Assembly (NCBI RefSeq): GCF_001884105.1
Contig: NZ_MACI01000095.1
Location: 1 to 64,000 of the forward strand
Reading direction: 5' to 3'
Length of the DNA stretch: 64,000 nucleotides
DNA from: Bacillus luti
GTDB taxonomy: Bacteria; Bacillota; Bacilli; Bacillales; Bacillaceae_G
Made by a program: the position numbers and the translations under genes
Notes under the pieces: generated by a model
The model's input: only the letters and a program-made list of their open reading frames with translations
Databases searched by the model: none
Told to the model about the DNA's origin: nothing
In this document: piece by piece, positions 9,418 through 19,339 of the stretch
How the letters are laid out: every line of letters begins with the position of its first letter
Position numbering within the stretch: the first letter of the stretch is position 1

Positions 9418-10746
9418 TTGGATAAAATTTATGTGTTAGATACGAATGTACTTTTGCAGGATCCTTTATCTATTTTTTCGTTTGCAACCAATGAAGTAGT
9501 GATTCCAGCAGTTGTATTAGAAGAGGTTGATTCGAAGAAACGTTATATGGACGAAGTAGGACGAAATGCTCGTTATGTATCTAAGTTAATAGATAAATTT
9601 CGCGAAATAGGAAAGCTGCATGAAAGTATTCCGCTAGAAAACGGCGGTACATTTCGTATTGAATTAAATCATCGTTCATTTGTTCAACTCCAAGATATTT
9701 TTGTAGAAAAAACAAATGATAATCGAATTTTGGCAGTAGCAAAAAATCTATCTTTAGAAGAACAAGAAAAAGAGGACGGGAAGTCTGTTATTTTAGTAAG
9801 TAAAGATGTGCTCGTCAGGGTAAAAGCTGATGCAATTGGATTGAAGGCTGAAGATTATTTAAGTGATCGCGTAATTGAAGTGGATAATATATACTCAGGA
9901 TTTTTAGAAGGATATATATCAAAAGAACAATTGGATTATTTTTATGAAAAAGGGGAATTACCTTTATCTGAAATTGCAAATCATCCTTTTTATCCAAATC
10001 AGTTTGTAGTAATGAAAGATGCACTAGGGGGTTCTAGTTCTGCACTTGGAATTGTGGATCACTTAGGTAAGAAGGTGAAGAAACTTATTTTTCACAATGA
10101 ACAAGTATGGGGAATACGACCACGAAACGTGCAACAAATAATGGGATTAGAATTGTTGCTTCGTGAAGATATTCCGCTTGTAACGTTAACAGGAAAAGCT
10201 GGTACAGGAAAAACGTTACTTGCGTTAGCTTCGGGATTAATGCAAACGGAGGATTTGGGATTATACAAAAAATTACTTGTTGCAAGACCAATTGTTCCAG
10301 TCGGAAAAGATATCGGTTATTTACCAGGAGAAAAAGAAGAGAAGTTAAGACCATGGATGCAGCCGATTTTTGATAATCTAGAGTATTTATTTAATACGAA
10401 AAAGCCAGGAGAGTTAGATGCTATTTTAGCTGGAATGGGTTCGATTGAAGTAGAAGCCCTTACTTATATACGCGGCAGAAGTATTCCGGACCAATTCATT
10501 ATTATTGATGAGGCTCAAAATTTAACGAAGCATGAAGTGAAGACGATATTAACGAGAGTAGGAGAGAAAAGTAAAATTGTATTAATGGGAGATCCCCAGC
10601 AAATCGATCATCCGTATTTAGATGAATATAATAACGGTTTAACATACGTTGTGGAGAAATTTAAAGAGCAACGTATTAGTGGTCATGTAAAGTTCGTTAA
10701 AGGAGAGCGTTCTAATTTAGCTCAATTAGCAGCGGATTTATTATAA
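9418..10746 (+). CDS. phoH: PhoH family protein with N-terminal PIN domain (PhoH2/YlaK)
   Basis: 442-residue fusion of a PIN RNase domain and a PhoH ATPase, the PhoH2 architecture linked to ATP-driven RNA unwinding and cleavage. The PIN domain starts at once (YVLDTN, Asp8) and has later acidic residues (EEVD; DNRILAVA). The Walker A motif GKAGTGKT is near residues 259-266 and Walker B FIIIDEAQN near 360-368. The start is TTG at 9418, with GGGGG upstream, giving the same length as B. subtilis YlaK. In some bacteria PhoH2 pairs with an antitoxin (PhoAT); no such partner is visible just upstream here. Confidence 0.92.
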   Translation: MDKIYVLDTNVLLQDPLSIFSFATNEVVIPAVVLEEVDSKKRYMDEVGRNARYVSKLIDKFREIGKLHESIPLENGGTFRIELNHRSFVQLQDIFVEKTNDNRILAVAKNLSLEEQEKEDGKSVILVSKDVLVRVKADAIGLKAEDYLSDRVIEVDNIYSGFLEGYISKEQLDYFYEKGELPLSEIANHPFYPNQFVVMKDALGGSSSALGIVDHLGKKVKKLIFHNEQVWGIRPRNVQQIMGLELLLREDIPLVTLTGKAGTGKTLLALASGLMQTEDLGLYKKLLVARPIVPVGKDIGYLPGEKEEKLRPWMQPIFDNLEYLFNTKKPGELDAILAGMGSIEVEALTYIRGRSIPDQFIIIDEAQNLTKHEVKTILTRVGEKSKIVLMGDPQQIDHPYLDEYNNGLTYVVEKFKEQRISGHVKFVKGERSNLAQLAADLL

Positions 10747-10747
10747 A

Positions 10748-10775
10748 AAGGAGTGAGCCTTAGCTCACTCCTTTT
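10748..10775. terminator. Bidirectional terminator after phoH2
   Basis: AAAGGAGTGAGC hairpin with GCTCACTCCTTTTT, between convergent genes. Confidence 0.88.
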
Positions 10776-10783
10776 TATACACT

Positions 10784-11281
10784 TTAAATAATTGTAAATT
10801 TACGGATGTTACGGATTGGATTTTGTCTATTAGATCCATCATTGTAATATAAATGAACAGGTCCATCCTCTTTTAATGGTTTTCCTTCTTTTGAAAAACC
10901 AAGAATAGCCTTTTTGACAGTTTCTAATGGAAGCGTTATTGTATGGTCGACTGTTTCAATCTCGACTTGCGTAGCGTCATTTGAAATTTCGGCGTTAGCA
11001 AGAAAAGGTTGAAATGGTATACCGAACGTTCCAGTAATTAGCTGTTCTTTTTTATATTTCTTTACACTTTGTTGTATCGGCGGGAAGGCCGCACCATCGC
11101 GGATTTCACGATCCCAATGCTCTGAAGTATGTTTTAAGTATGTTTCTAATTCGGATGACTCTTCTCTAGTTTCATCAAAGTAAGTTGTCAAATCTACTTT
11201 TCGATCATCAAAAATCCAAACAGTTGGATCAATAGTGATTGGAAAACGTACTTTTCCATTAATAAATAAAATTTCGCTCAT
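10784..11281 (-). CDS. Conserved hypothetical protein, 165 aa
   Basis: I do not recognise a family. The protein is soluble, beta-rich and without a signal peptide. It begins with short strands ([28 protein letters not shown]) and has a central charged helix [14 protein letters not shown]. No catalytic motif is apparent. GGGGGAACAACA precedes the ATG. It lies opposite its neighbours between phoH2 and ylaN, where B. subtilis has the unrelated glutaminase ylaM, so it is probably a B. cereus-group addition. Confidence 0.8.
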   Translation of the reverse strand: MSEILFINGKVRFPITIDPTVWIFDDRKVDLTTYFDETREESSELETYLKHTSEHWDREIRDGAAFPPIQQSVKKYKKEQLITGTFGIPFQPFLANAEISNDATQVEIETVDHTITLPLETVKKAILGFSKEGKPLKEDGPVHLYYNDGSNRQNPIRNIRKFTII

Positions 11282-11436
11282 TGTTGTTCCCCCATTTGTG
11301 TTATACTCCCACTTTTCAGTATAATAGTATTAGACACTGTTGTCACAAAAAATGTTTCTATTGCAATTTATTAAAACTATCGCTAATATTAATAGATAGG
11401 ATAGAGGAGAGTAGGACGGAAACGGAGGGAATCAAT

Positions 11437-11724
11437 TTGGCGTCTGAGACAGTAGCAAATCATCAGGAAAAGGCACTAGCCCTTCTACAAGCGGATGCAG
11501 AGAAGATTTTAAGACTTATTAAGGTGCAAATGGACCATCTTACAATGCCGCAATGTCCATTATATGAAGAAGTGTTAGACACACAAATGTTTGGACTATC
11601 CCGCGAGGTCGATTTTGCAGTTCGCCTTGGTCTTATTGCAGAAGAACAAGGGAAAGCAATGTTAGGTGAGCTCGAACGTGAGTTATCTGCACTTCATGAA
11701 GCGTTTACAAACAAACAACAATAA
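11437..11724 (+). CDS. ylaN: YlaN (UPF0358), iron-linked Fur modulator
   Basis: 95-residue helical protein. In B. subtilis, YlaN binds Fe(II) and is needed for iron limitation by acting on Fur; the role here follows from family membership. Family segments VKQMD-type [24 protein letters not shown] and [11 protein letters not shown] are clear. The start is TTG at 11437 with ACGGAGGG seven bases upstream; the frame runs back past this but has no good upstream site. ftsW follows after a terminator, as in B. subtilis. Confidence 0.9.
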
Positions 11725-11741
11725 CGGGTTCAAATAAGGGG

Positions 11742-11770
11742 GCTCAAACTACATTAGTTTGAGCTTTTTA
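11742..11770 (+). terminator. ylaN terminator
   Basis: GCTCAAACT-ACATT-AGTTTGAGC hairpin followed by TTTTTAT. Confidence 0.88.
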
Positions 11771-11849
11771 TTTGTATAATAAAGCAGGAAGAACCTATAT
11801 ACATATGGAATACAACAATAATTAAATTGAAACAGAGAGAGGAAATGAA

Positions 11850-13031
11850 ATGAAAAAAGTATGGAAATCAATGGATTATTCATTGTTACTTCCTCTTGTT
11901 ATCTTATGTGTGCTGGGAGTTATAATGGTATATAGTTCGAGTTCCATTGTTGCGATTTCGTCAAGATATAACTGGCCGGCAGATTACTTTTTTAAAAAAC
12001 AATTATTTGCTCTTGCTATTGGGACAGTAATGTTAGCGATTATTGTTTCCATTCCTTATACAATTTGGAGAAAACGAATAGTTTTGATTGCGATGGGAAT
12101 GGGGAGTATTGTTTTATTATTAGCAGCCTTGATTTTCGGTAAGGACATTAATGGCGCAAAAGGATGGATATTAGGTATACAACCAGCTGAGTTTGTGAAA
12201 ATAGCGGTTATTATTACGCTAGCAAACTTTTTTGCGAAGAAGCAAGAGATGCAAACGCCTTTTTTTCAAGGGATCATTCCCCCACTAGGTTTTGTCGGTG
12301 GAACAATAGTAATCATTTTACTTCAAAATGACTTAGGAACCGATATACTAATATGTGGAACTATACTGATTATGTTCTTTTGTTCAGGAGTTAATGTTAA
12401 CTTGTGGATAAAAAGATTCCTTTTAACGTCTATAATATGGATACCTGCGTTGTATTTTATTGGAAATTACAAGTTAAGTCCGTACCAAAAAGCTCGCTTT
12501 TCAGTTTTTCTCGATCCGTTTAACGATCCTCAAAATGATGGATTTCAATTAGTAAATTCATTTATTGGAATTGCTTCAGGTGGATTAAATGGTAGAGGGT
12601 TAGGGAATAGTGTGCAGAAGTATGGATACTTACCAGAGCCTCAAACCGATTTTATTATGGCGATTATATCTGAAGAACTAGGCTTTATAGGTGTGGCTAT
12701 CATTTTAATCTGTTTATTACTCATAATAATTCGTTCATTTAGAGTGGCGCAAAAGTGTAAAGATCCATTTGGAAGTTTAATTGCAATCGGTATCGCAAGT
12801 TTAATTGGAATACAAACTTTTGTTAATGTTGGCGGTATGTCTGGATTAATACCGCTTACCGGAGTACCTTTGCCGTTTATTAGTTATGGCGGGAGTTCCT
12901 TGTTAGCTAATTTACTTGCGATGGGGATATTACTCAATATTGCTAGTCATGTAAAACGACAAGAGAAACAACAGAATGAGTTAATGAAAGAAAAAGGACA
13001 AGGTGGACCACATCTTGTAGTTGTAAAATAA
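11850..13031 (+). CDS. ftsW: Cell-division peptidoglycan polymerase FtsW
   Basis: SEDS-family glycosyltransferase that polymerises lipid II at the septum with its partner PBP2B (pbpB at 41.4 kb). 393 residues with about ten membrane helices. The conserved SEDS features are MVYSSS in helix 1, IQPAEFVKIA, LQNDLGTD, the YQKARFSVFLDPFNDP extracellular loop with a functional Asp, LPEPQTDFIMAIISEELG and PFISYGGSS. GAGAGG precedes the ATG. Its position after ylaN and before pycA matches B. subtilis ftsW. A second SEDS gene, spoVE, is in the mur cluster at 49.7 kb. Confidence 0.94.
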   Translation: MKKVWKSMDYSLLLPLVILCVLGVIMVYSSSSIVAISSRYNWPADYFFKKQLFALAIGTVMLAIIVSIPYTIWRKRIVLIAMGMGSIVLLLAALIFGKDINGAKGWILGIQPAEFVKIAVIITLANFFAKKQEMQTPFFQGIIPPLGFVGGTIVIILLQNDLGTDILICGTILIMFFCSGVNVNLWIKRFLLTSIIWIPALYFIGNYKLSPYQKARFSVFLDPFNDPQNDGFQLVNSFIGIASGGLNGRGLGNSVQKYGYLPEPQTDFIMAIISEELGFIGVAIILICLLLIIIRSFRVAQKCKDPFGSLIAIGIASLIGIQTFVNVGGMSGLIPLTGVPLPFISYGGSSLLANLLAMGILLNIASHVKRQEKQQNELMKEKGQGGPHLVVVK

Positions 13032-13068
13032 AAACACATTGTGCTTTAGAGCGCGATGTGTTTTTTTA
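13032..13068 (+). terminator. ftsW terminator
   Basis: AAACACATTGTGCTT / GAGCGCGATGTGTTTTTTT hairpin with a T run. Confidence 0.85.
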
Positions 13069-13364
13069 TTTGTTAGTAACTTTTAATATGATATATTATT
13101 TCGTTTTTATGTATAAAAATATATCACATTTGATTAAATGTGATATACAATTAAGTTGTTAGAAAAGTAAGAGGTATGCTATACTATTTTTGTGAAACAA
13201 ATTGATCAGAAAACTTATCATTTGTTAAAAAATAAGGTATGATGGATAAAAATAAAGTGAAGCTTTCTAAGTATAATATAATGTAGAAAGTGAAGAACTT
13301 CACGCTCTTTAGAGTGTGTATATATTTTATCTCTAGAGTGGTAGGAAAGTAGAGGGGGAAAATC
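13069..13364 (+). promoter_or_regulatory. pycA upstream region: palindrome, weak promoter and nested hairpins
   Basis: This 296-bp gap after the ftsW terminator has a perfect 12-bp inverted repeat, TATATCACATTT-GATT-AAATGTGATATA (13120-13147). A possible SigA promoter is TTGTTA (13222-13227), 17 bases, GATAAA (13245-13250). The leader has two overlapping stems that share bases: GTGAAG-AA-CTTCAC and CACGCTC-TTTA-GAGTGTG (about 13290-13318). Assignments are by eye and tentative. Confidence 0.4.
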
Positions 13365-16300
13365 ATGACAAAGCTGCAACGTATTCAAAAAGTATTGGTA
13401 GCTAACCGTGGAGAGATTGCAATTCGTGTGTTTCGAGCTTGTTCGGAACTTGGATTAAAAACAGTTGCAATCTATTCGAAAGAGGATAGTGGTTCTTATC
13501 ATCGCTATAAAGCCGATGAGTCCTATTTAGTTGGGGAAGGGAAAAAGCCAATTGATGCTTATCTAGATATTGAGGGCATTATTGAGATTGCGAAAAGTAA
13601 TCATGTAGATGCAATCCACCCTGGATATGGTTTCTTGTCAGAAAATATCCAATTCGCAAAACGTTGTGAAGAAGAAGGGATTATCTTTATCGGTCCAAAA
13701 AGTAAGCATTTAGATATGTTTGGAGATAAAGTGAAAGCAAGAACACAAGCGCAGCTAGCAAAAATCCCAGTTATTCCTGGTAGTGATGGTCCAGTAAATT
13801 CACTAGAAGAAGTCGCTGAATTTGCTGAAAAGTATGATTACCCGATTATTATTAAAGCGTCCCTTGGCGGTGGCGGTCGTGGTATGCGTATTGTACGTAC
13901 AAGTGAAGAATTAAGAGAATCGTATAATCGAGCGAAGTCAGAAGCGAAAGCAGCCTTTGGTAATGATGAAGTGTACGTTGAGAAATTCGTTGAAAAACCT
14001 AAACATATAGAAGTGCAAATTTTAGCAGATGAAGAGGGCAATGTTGTTCATTTATATGAGCGTGACTGTTCTGTACAACGTCGCCATCAAAAAGTTGTCG
14101 AAATCGCACCAAGCGTGTCGCTTCCAGATGATTTGCGTCAACGTATTTGTGAAGCTGCTGTTAAGTTAACGAAAAATGTAAACTATTTAAATGCAGGAAC
14201 GGTAGAATTCCTTGTAAAAGGCGATGAGTTTTACTTCATTGAAGTAAACCCACGTGTTCAAGTTGAACATACGATTACAGAGATGATTACAGGAGTCGAT
14301 ATCGTTCAATCGCAAATTTTAATAGCTGATGGGCATGCGTTACATAGTAAGATAGTAGGTGTACCTAAGCAAGAGGAAGTGGTTGTACATGGATTTGCAA
14401 TTCAATCTCGTGTAACGACTGAGGATCCACTAAATAATTTCATGCCAGATACAGGGAAGATAATGGCGTACCGATCAGGTGGTGGTTTTGGTGTGCGTCT
14501 TGATACAGGTAATAGTTTCCAAGGTGCAGTTATTACACCTTACTATGATTCTTTACTTGTAAAAGTTACAACTTGGGCACTTACTTTTGAACAAGCTGCT
14601 GCAAAAATGGAACGTAACTTAAAAGAATTCCGTATTCGTGGTATTAAAACAAATATTCCATTCCTAGAGAATGTAGTAAAACATAAAAACTTTTTATCAG
14701 GAGAATATGATACTTCGTTTATTGATGTGTCACCTGAACTATTCTTGTTCCCGAAACGTAAAGACCGCGGAACAAAAATGTTAAATTACATTGGTTCAGT
14801 AACAGTAAACGGATTCCCTGGAGTAGGGAAAAAAGAGAAGCCGATTTTCCCTGATGCTCGTATACCGAGTGTAAAACACTCAGAGCTCATCCAAAATGGA
14901 ACGAAACAAATTTTGGATGAGCGTGGAGCGGATGGATTAGTAAAGTGGGTACAAGATCAAAAACGTGTGCTTTTAACGGATACAACATTCCGAGATGCGC
15001 ATCAGTCCTTACTTGCAACTCGTATTCGTACGAAAGATTTACATCAAATTGCAGAGCCAACAGCGAGAATGTTACCGAACTTATTCTCAGCGGAAATGTG
15101 GGGCGGTGCAACGTTCGATGTCGCATATCGTTTCTTAAAAGAAGATCCATGGGAACGATTACTAGATCTTCGTGAAAAAATGCCTAACGTTTTATTCCAA
15201 ATGTTACTTCGTTCTTCAAATGCAGTTGGATATAAAAACTATCCAGATAATTTAATTCAAAAATTTGTAGAATGTTCTGCTCAAGCTGGAATTGATGTGT
15301 TCCGAATTTTTGATAGTTTAAACTGGGTAGAAGGTATGCGAGTTGCAATTGACGCTGTCCGAGATACTGGTAAAATTGCAGAAGCGACAATGTGTTACAC
15401 AGGGGATATTCATGATCCGTTACGTAGCAAGTATGATTTGAATTACTATAAAAACTTAGCAAAAGAGTTAGAAGCATCAGGAGCTCATATATTAGGAATC
15501 AAAGATATGGCAGGTTTATTAAAACCTAACGCGGCATATGATTTAGTTTCTGCATTAAAAGAGACAGTATCGATTCCAATCCACCTGCACACACATGATA
15601 CGAGTGGAAATGGTATATTAACGTATACGAAGGCAATTGAAGCAGGTGTTGACATTGTCGATGTGGCAGTGAGTTCTATGGCTGGTCAAACGTCACAACC
15701 AAGTGCGAACACGCTGTACTATGCATTAGGCGGAAACGAAAGACAGCCAGATGTTAATATAGATTCATTAGAAAAACTATCTCATTATTGGGAAGATGTA
15801 CGTAAATACTATGCACCGTTTGAAAGTGGTATGAATGCACCACACACAGAGGTATATATGCATGAAATGCCAGGTGGACAGTATAGTAACCTTCAACAAC
15901 AAGCGAAAGCAGTTGGTTTAGGTGATCGCTTTGATGAAGTGAAAGTAATGTATCGCCGTGTGAATGATATGTTTGGAGATATTGTAAAAGTAACACCATC
16001 ATCTAAAGTTGTCGGTGATATGGCATTATTTATGGTTCAAAATCACCTGACAGAACAAGACGTTTTAGAGCGTGGACATTCTATGGACTTCCCAGGATCT
16101 GTTGTTGAAATGTTCTCAGGTGATTTAGGACAACCATACGGTGGTTTCCCGAAAGAATTACAAGAAATTATTTTAAAAGGGAAAAAACCTTTAACAGTAA
16201 GACCGGGTGAATTACTAGAGCCAGTAGATTTTGACGCTTTAAAAGAAGAGTTATTCCATAAACTTGGACGCGAAGTAACGATTTTTGATGTAGTTGCATA

Positions 16301-16811
16301 TGCATTATATCCAAAAGTATTTATGGACTACGAAAAAGTTGCAGAGCTTTATGGCAATGTATCTGTGCTGGATACACCGACATTCTTCTATGGTATGAGA
16401 CTTGGTGAAGAAATTGATGTGGAAATTGAACAAGGTAAAACATTAATGGTTAAACTCGTATCAATCGGAGAACCTCAGCCGGATGGAAATCGTATTCTTT
16501 ACTTGGAATTTAACGGTCAACCACGTGAAATTGTTGTGAAAGATGAAAGTGTGAAAGCAACAGTTGCCCAACGTATGAAAGGAAACCGTGAAAATCCAAA
16601 TCATATTAGTGCAACAATGCCAGGAACGGTTATTAAAGTAGTTGTAAAAGAAGGCGATGAAGTGAGAAAAGGCGATTCTATGGCAATTACGGAAGCGATG
16701 AAAATGGAAACGACAGTTCAAGCACCGTTCAATGGTAAGGTGAAAAAAGTATATGTAAATGATGGAGACGCAATTCAAACAGGTGACTTACTGATTGAAT
16801 TAGATCATTAA
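13365..16811 (+). CDS. pycA: Pyruvate carboxylase
   Basis: ATP- and biotin-dependent carboxylation of pyruvate to oxaloacetate, the main anaplerotic reaction in Bacillus. The 1148 residues give the full single-chain architecture: biotin carboxylase (ANRGEIAIR near the start, GGGGRGMR ATP loop, EVNPRVQVEH), carboxyltransferase (TDTTFRDAHQS, MWGGATFDVA, HTHDTSG) and a C-terminal biotinyl domain with the biotin lysine in EAMKMET near residue 1112. GGGGG lies just upstream of the ATG. It is a single gene with its own terminator, between ftsW and ctaA as in B. subtilis. Confidence 0.98.
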   Translation: MTKLQRIQKVLVANRGEIAIRVFRACSELGLKTVAIYSKEDSGSYHRYKADESYLVGEGKKPIDAYLDIEGIIEIAKSNHVDAIHPGYGFLSENIQFAKRCEEEGIIFIGPKSKHLDMFGDKVKARTQAQLAKIPVIPGSDGPVNSLEEVAEFAEKYDYPIIIKASLGGGGRGMRIVRTSEELRESYNRAKSEAKAAFGNDEVYVEKFVEKPKHIEVQILADEEGNVVHLYERDCSVQRRHQKVVEIAPSVSLPDDLRQRICEAAVKLTKNVNYLNAGTVEFLVKGDEFYFIEVNPRVQVEHTITEMITGVDIVQSQILIADGHALHSKIVGVPKQEEVVVHGFAIQSRVTTEDPLNNFMPDTGKIMAYRSGGGFGVRLDTGNSFQGAVITPYYDSLLVKVTTWALTFEQAAAKMERNLKEFRIRGIKTNIPFLENVVKHKNFLSGEYDTSFIDVSPELFLFPKRKDRGTKMLNYIGSVTVNGFPGVGKKEKPIFPDARIPSVKHSELIQNGTKQILDERGADGLVKWVQDQKRVLLTDTTFRDAHQSLLATRIRTKDLHQIAEPTARMLPNLFSAEMWGGATFDVAYRFLKEDPWERLLDLREKMPNVLFQMLLRSSNAVGYKNYPDNLIQKFVECSAQAGIDVFRIFDSLNWVEGMRVAIDAVRDTGKIAEATMCYTGDIHDPLRSKYDLNYYKNLAKELEASGAHILGIKDMAGLLKPNAAYDLVSALKETVSIPIHLHTHDTSGNGILTYTKAIEAGVDIVDVAVSSMAGQTSQPSANTLYYALGGNERQPDVNIDSLEKLSHYWEDVRKYYAPFESGMNAPHTEVYMHEMPGGQYSNLQQQAKAVGLGDRFDEVKVMYRRVNDMFGDIVKVTPSSKVVGDMALFMVQNHLTEQDVLERGHSMDFPGSVVEMFSGDLGQPYGGFPKELQEIILKGKKPLTVRPGELLEPVDFDALKEELFHKLGREVTIFDVVAYALYPKVFMDYEKVAELYGNVSVLDTPTFFYGMRLGEEIDVEIEQGKTLMVKLVSIGEPQPDGNRILYLEFNGQPREIVVKDESVKATVAQRMKGNRENPNHISATMPGTVIKVVVKEGDEVRKGDSMAITEAMKMETTVQAPFNGKVKKVYVNDGDAIQTGDLLIELDH

Positions 16812-16814
16812 AAT

Positions 16815-16845
16815 AAAAAAGAGCTGTGAAAACAGCTCTTTTTTA
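16815..16845 (+). terminator. pycA terminator
   Basis: AAAAAAGAGCTGT-GAAA-ACAGCTCTTTTTT hairpin. Confidence 0.9.
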
Positions 16846-16852
16846 TTACAAA

Positions 16853-16881
16853 AAATACCTTGCCGAATGGGCAAGGTATTT
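16853..16881 (-). terminator. ctaA terminator
   Basis: AAATACCTTGCC-GAAT-GGGCAAGGTATTT; on the minus strand it is followed by TTTTTTG. Confidence 0.85.
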
Positions 16882-16891
16882 AAATTTAAAT

Positions 16892-17824
16892 TTATTTTGT
16901 TTGTTTAGTTGATGTGGCTTCTTTTGCATTGACCTTACTTCTTGTACCCAACATAACTAAATAGCATAATACAGCAAACAAGCAAGAAATGAATAGGGAA
17001 TGTAATAATGCCATTGCTAAACTAGCATTTGTAAATACAACTAAAATCCCAACAATAGCTTGAAGTGTTACAAGGATAAAGGAAATAATCCATCCCCAGT
17101 ATACTACGCGTTGTTGTTTGTATTGACGAATAGCAATAATCATCGCGTATAGTATCCAAACGAAAATTAACATTGCTGCAACTCTATGCCCCATTTGAAC
17201 CCACTCATGTAGTTGAGTTGGCATAGGTCTATTTTTGCTACATAAAGGGAAGTCTGGACAGGCTAAGCTAGCTCGTTCATGACGTACTAAAGCTCCTGTG
17301 TAGACAACGAGATAACAGTAAATTGTTACACCATAAATATGAAATTTCATTTTTTTGTCCATAATAAGTGAACGTGCATCAAATTTCTGATCAATTTCAA
17401 AAATAAGACATGATAATAAAATAACAGAAGCAAATGAAATTAAGGAAATACCAAAATGGATAGCAAGTACTGCTGGCATTTGTCCCCAAACAACTGCTGC
17501 GGCTCCCATTAATGCTTGTGCAACTAAAAATACGAAGGATAAAATTGCTAACGTTTTTGTTTCACGCACATGTTTATAATATTTCCAGGACAAAATACAA
17601 AGGAGAGTGACAAGAATTCCTGCTGATCCTGATGTAAGGCGGTGACTTAGTTCAATAATAGTTTCCATTGATAAATTAGATGGAACAAATTCACCGTTAC
17701 AAAGTGGCCATGATTTACCGCAACCTTGGCCAGAACCTGTTTTTGTAACTAAAGCGCCTCCTAATAAAACTATTAATAAATCAAGGCTTGTAATGACTGC
17801 TAACCATTTAATAAAGCGTTGCAA
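16892..17824 (-). CDS. ctaA: Heme A synthase
   Basis: Membrane enzyme that oxidises the C8 methyl of heme O to give heme A for the caa3 oxidase. 310 residues and eight predicted helices in two four-helix halves. The two cysteine pairs of the family are present in [15 protein letters not shown] and [13 protein letters not shown], together with the conserved ELSHRLTSG and GHRVAA histidines. The start is a TTG at 17824 with GGTGAAAGAGA upstream; no nearer ATG fits. It is divergent from ctaB, as in B. subtilis, so both share the regulatory gap between them. Confidence 0.95.
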   Translation of the reverse strand: MQRFIKWLAVITSLDLLIVLLGGALVTKTGSGQGCGKSWPLCNGEFVPSNLSMETIIELSHRLTSGSAGILVTLLCILSWKYYKHVRETKTLAILSFVFLVAQALMGAAAVVWGQMPAVLAIHFGISLISFASVILLSCLIFEIDQKFDARSLIMDKKMKFHIYGVTIYCYLVVYTGALVRHERASLACPDFPLCSKNRPMPTQLHEWVQMGHRVAAMLIFVWILYAMIIAIRQYKQQRVVYWGWIISFILVTLQAIVGILVVFTNASLAMALLHSLFISCLFAVLCYLVMLGTRSKVNAKEATSTKQTK

Positions 17825-18322
17825 TCTCTTTCACCATCTTTCTGCTATGAAGTTATTGCGAAATATTTTCATTCCATTATGTATAGAATAAAACGCGCTA
17901 GTTCCTATGATATATAAAAAATAATAAAATAGCAAAGAAATGGAGGGGGAAGGAGGGAGAGAGAAAACAGTTGTAAAAATAGGATATAAAAGGTAAATTT
18001 TAGGTAAAAAAATAGGCTATTTTGAAAAGAAATGGGGAGAATACGTGTTAAATAAGACAAAATAGTTTATTATAGAAGGTAACATCATGTTATGATAAGG
18101 ATAAGTAAGAATAAAGTTTTTTATGTTCGACACAAAAAGTTCATGTTTTCTTCACAAAATGTTCGGGAAATATGATTTAATATATTGGAGTATGGGCGTA
18201 GATTAGTAGTAGAATGGGTTAACAATATTTCTACTGTAATAATATTGCTATATAGAAGCGAATTATTTCATTCGAAATAGGCGCAAAAAGAAAGATGAAA
18301 GTTTTAAGAGGGGGTTAAAGTG
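17825..18322. promoter_or_regulatory. ctaA-ctaB divergent regulatory region with tandem ResD-like sites
   Basis: 498 bp without a gene. Two direct repeats, CACAAAAAGTTC (18131-18142) and CACAAAATGTTC (18153-18164), start 22 bases apart, two helical turns. Their reverse complements contain TTTTTGTG and TTTTGTGAA, close to the ResD box TTTGTGAAT known from B. subtilis. A possible -10, TATGAT (18171-18176), lies just downstream with a poor -35 (TTCTTC), as expected for an activated promoter. ResD control of cta genes is known in B. subtilis; the site assignment is inference. Confidence 0.5.
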
Positions 18323-19246
18323 ATGAACCATGCAACAAGTGAGCTGCATGATGAGTCAGCTGTAACAAGTGTACCGGAAACAACTCGGCTACAAGATTTA
18401 TCAGCGCTCGTTAAAATGGGGATTGTAAACTCAAATACACTTACTGTATTTACAGGATTTTGGTTGGCGTTACATTTTAATGGATTAAGTGTAATGGACA
18501 ATCTGGATAAGTTATTCTTTACAATCGTTGGTTCTGGATTAATTATGGCAGGGGTATGTTGTTTAAATAATTATATTGATCGAGATATCGATCCGTTAAT
18601 GGAAAGAACAAAAACCCGTCCAACGGTTACTGGAAAGTATAAACCAGGATTCGCACTTACATTTGGACTAGTTATATTACTTCTTGGATTTGTATTTTTA
18701 TTATTAACAACACCGATGGCAGTATTAATGGGATTTATTGGTGCTTTCACATATGTTGTCTTATATACTTTATGGACAAAGAGAAAGTACACACTAAATA
18801 CTGTTGTAGGTAGTATATCTGGAGCAGTTCCACCTTTAATTGGATGGGCAGCAATTGATCCATCTTTAGGCCATCCAATTGCTTGGATGTTATTTTTAAT
18901 TATGTTTATTTGGCAAATCCCACATTTCCTTGCGTTAGCGATGAAACGTGTTGATGAATATCGAAATGCAGGAATCCCAATGCTTCCTGTAGTTCATGGA
19001 TTTGAAATTACGAAACGCCAAATTATGATTTGGACAGTATGTTTATTACCACTACCATTTTATATGAGTGGACTTGGGATAACATTTATGGTAATCGCAA
19101 CATTGCTTAACATCGGATGGATCGTTTTAGGGTTTTATGGCTTCCGTAAGCAAGATGACATCAAATGGTCCGTACAAATGTTTGTTTATTCCCTAAATTA
19201 TTTAACAATCTTATTTGTATCAATGATTGTAGTTACATTCTTCTAA
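18323..19246 (+). CDS. ctaB: Protoheme IX farnesyltransferase (heme O synthase)
   Basis: Adds the hydroxyethylfarnesyl group to heme B to make heme O, the substrate of CtaA. UbiA-type membrane prenyltransferase of 307 residues with multiple helices. The aspartate-rich motif [20 protein letters not shown] is at about residues 82-101, and the second loop has [22 protein letters not shown] lies upstream. A GTG one codon earlier is an alternative start. First gene of the cta oxidase operon; ctaC follows after 93 bases. Confidence 0.95.
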   Translation: MNHATSELHDESAVTSVPETTRLQDLSALVKMGIVNSNTLTVFTGFWLALHFNGLSVMDNLDKLFFTIVGSGLIMAGVCCLNNYIDRDIDPLMERTKTRPTVTGKYKPGFALTFGLVILLLGFVFLLLTTPMAVLMGFIGAFTYVVLYTLWTKRKYTLNTVVGSISGAVPPLIGWAAIDPSLGHPIAWMLFLIMFIWQIPHFLALAMKRVDEYRNAGIPMLPVVHGFEITKRQIMIWTVCLLPLPFYMSGLGITFMVIATLLNIGWIVLGFYGFRKQDDIKWSVQMFVYSLNYLTILFVSMIVVTFF

Positions 19247-19339
19247 GACAACGACATAATTGGATTTCTTTACGTTGAGATTTACTTTACTTAACTATAA
19301 AGTACAATCTAATTCACAAGGAAAGTGGGGGTTGTTTGT

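Noticed and set aside
13120-13147. CRP/FNR-type binding site
   Set aside because: Half-sites are in reversed order compared with TGTGA-N6-TCACA, so I report only an unassigned palindrome.
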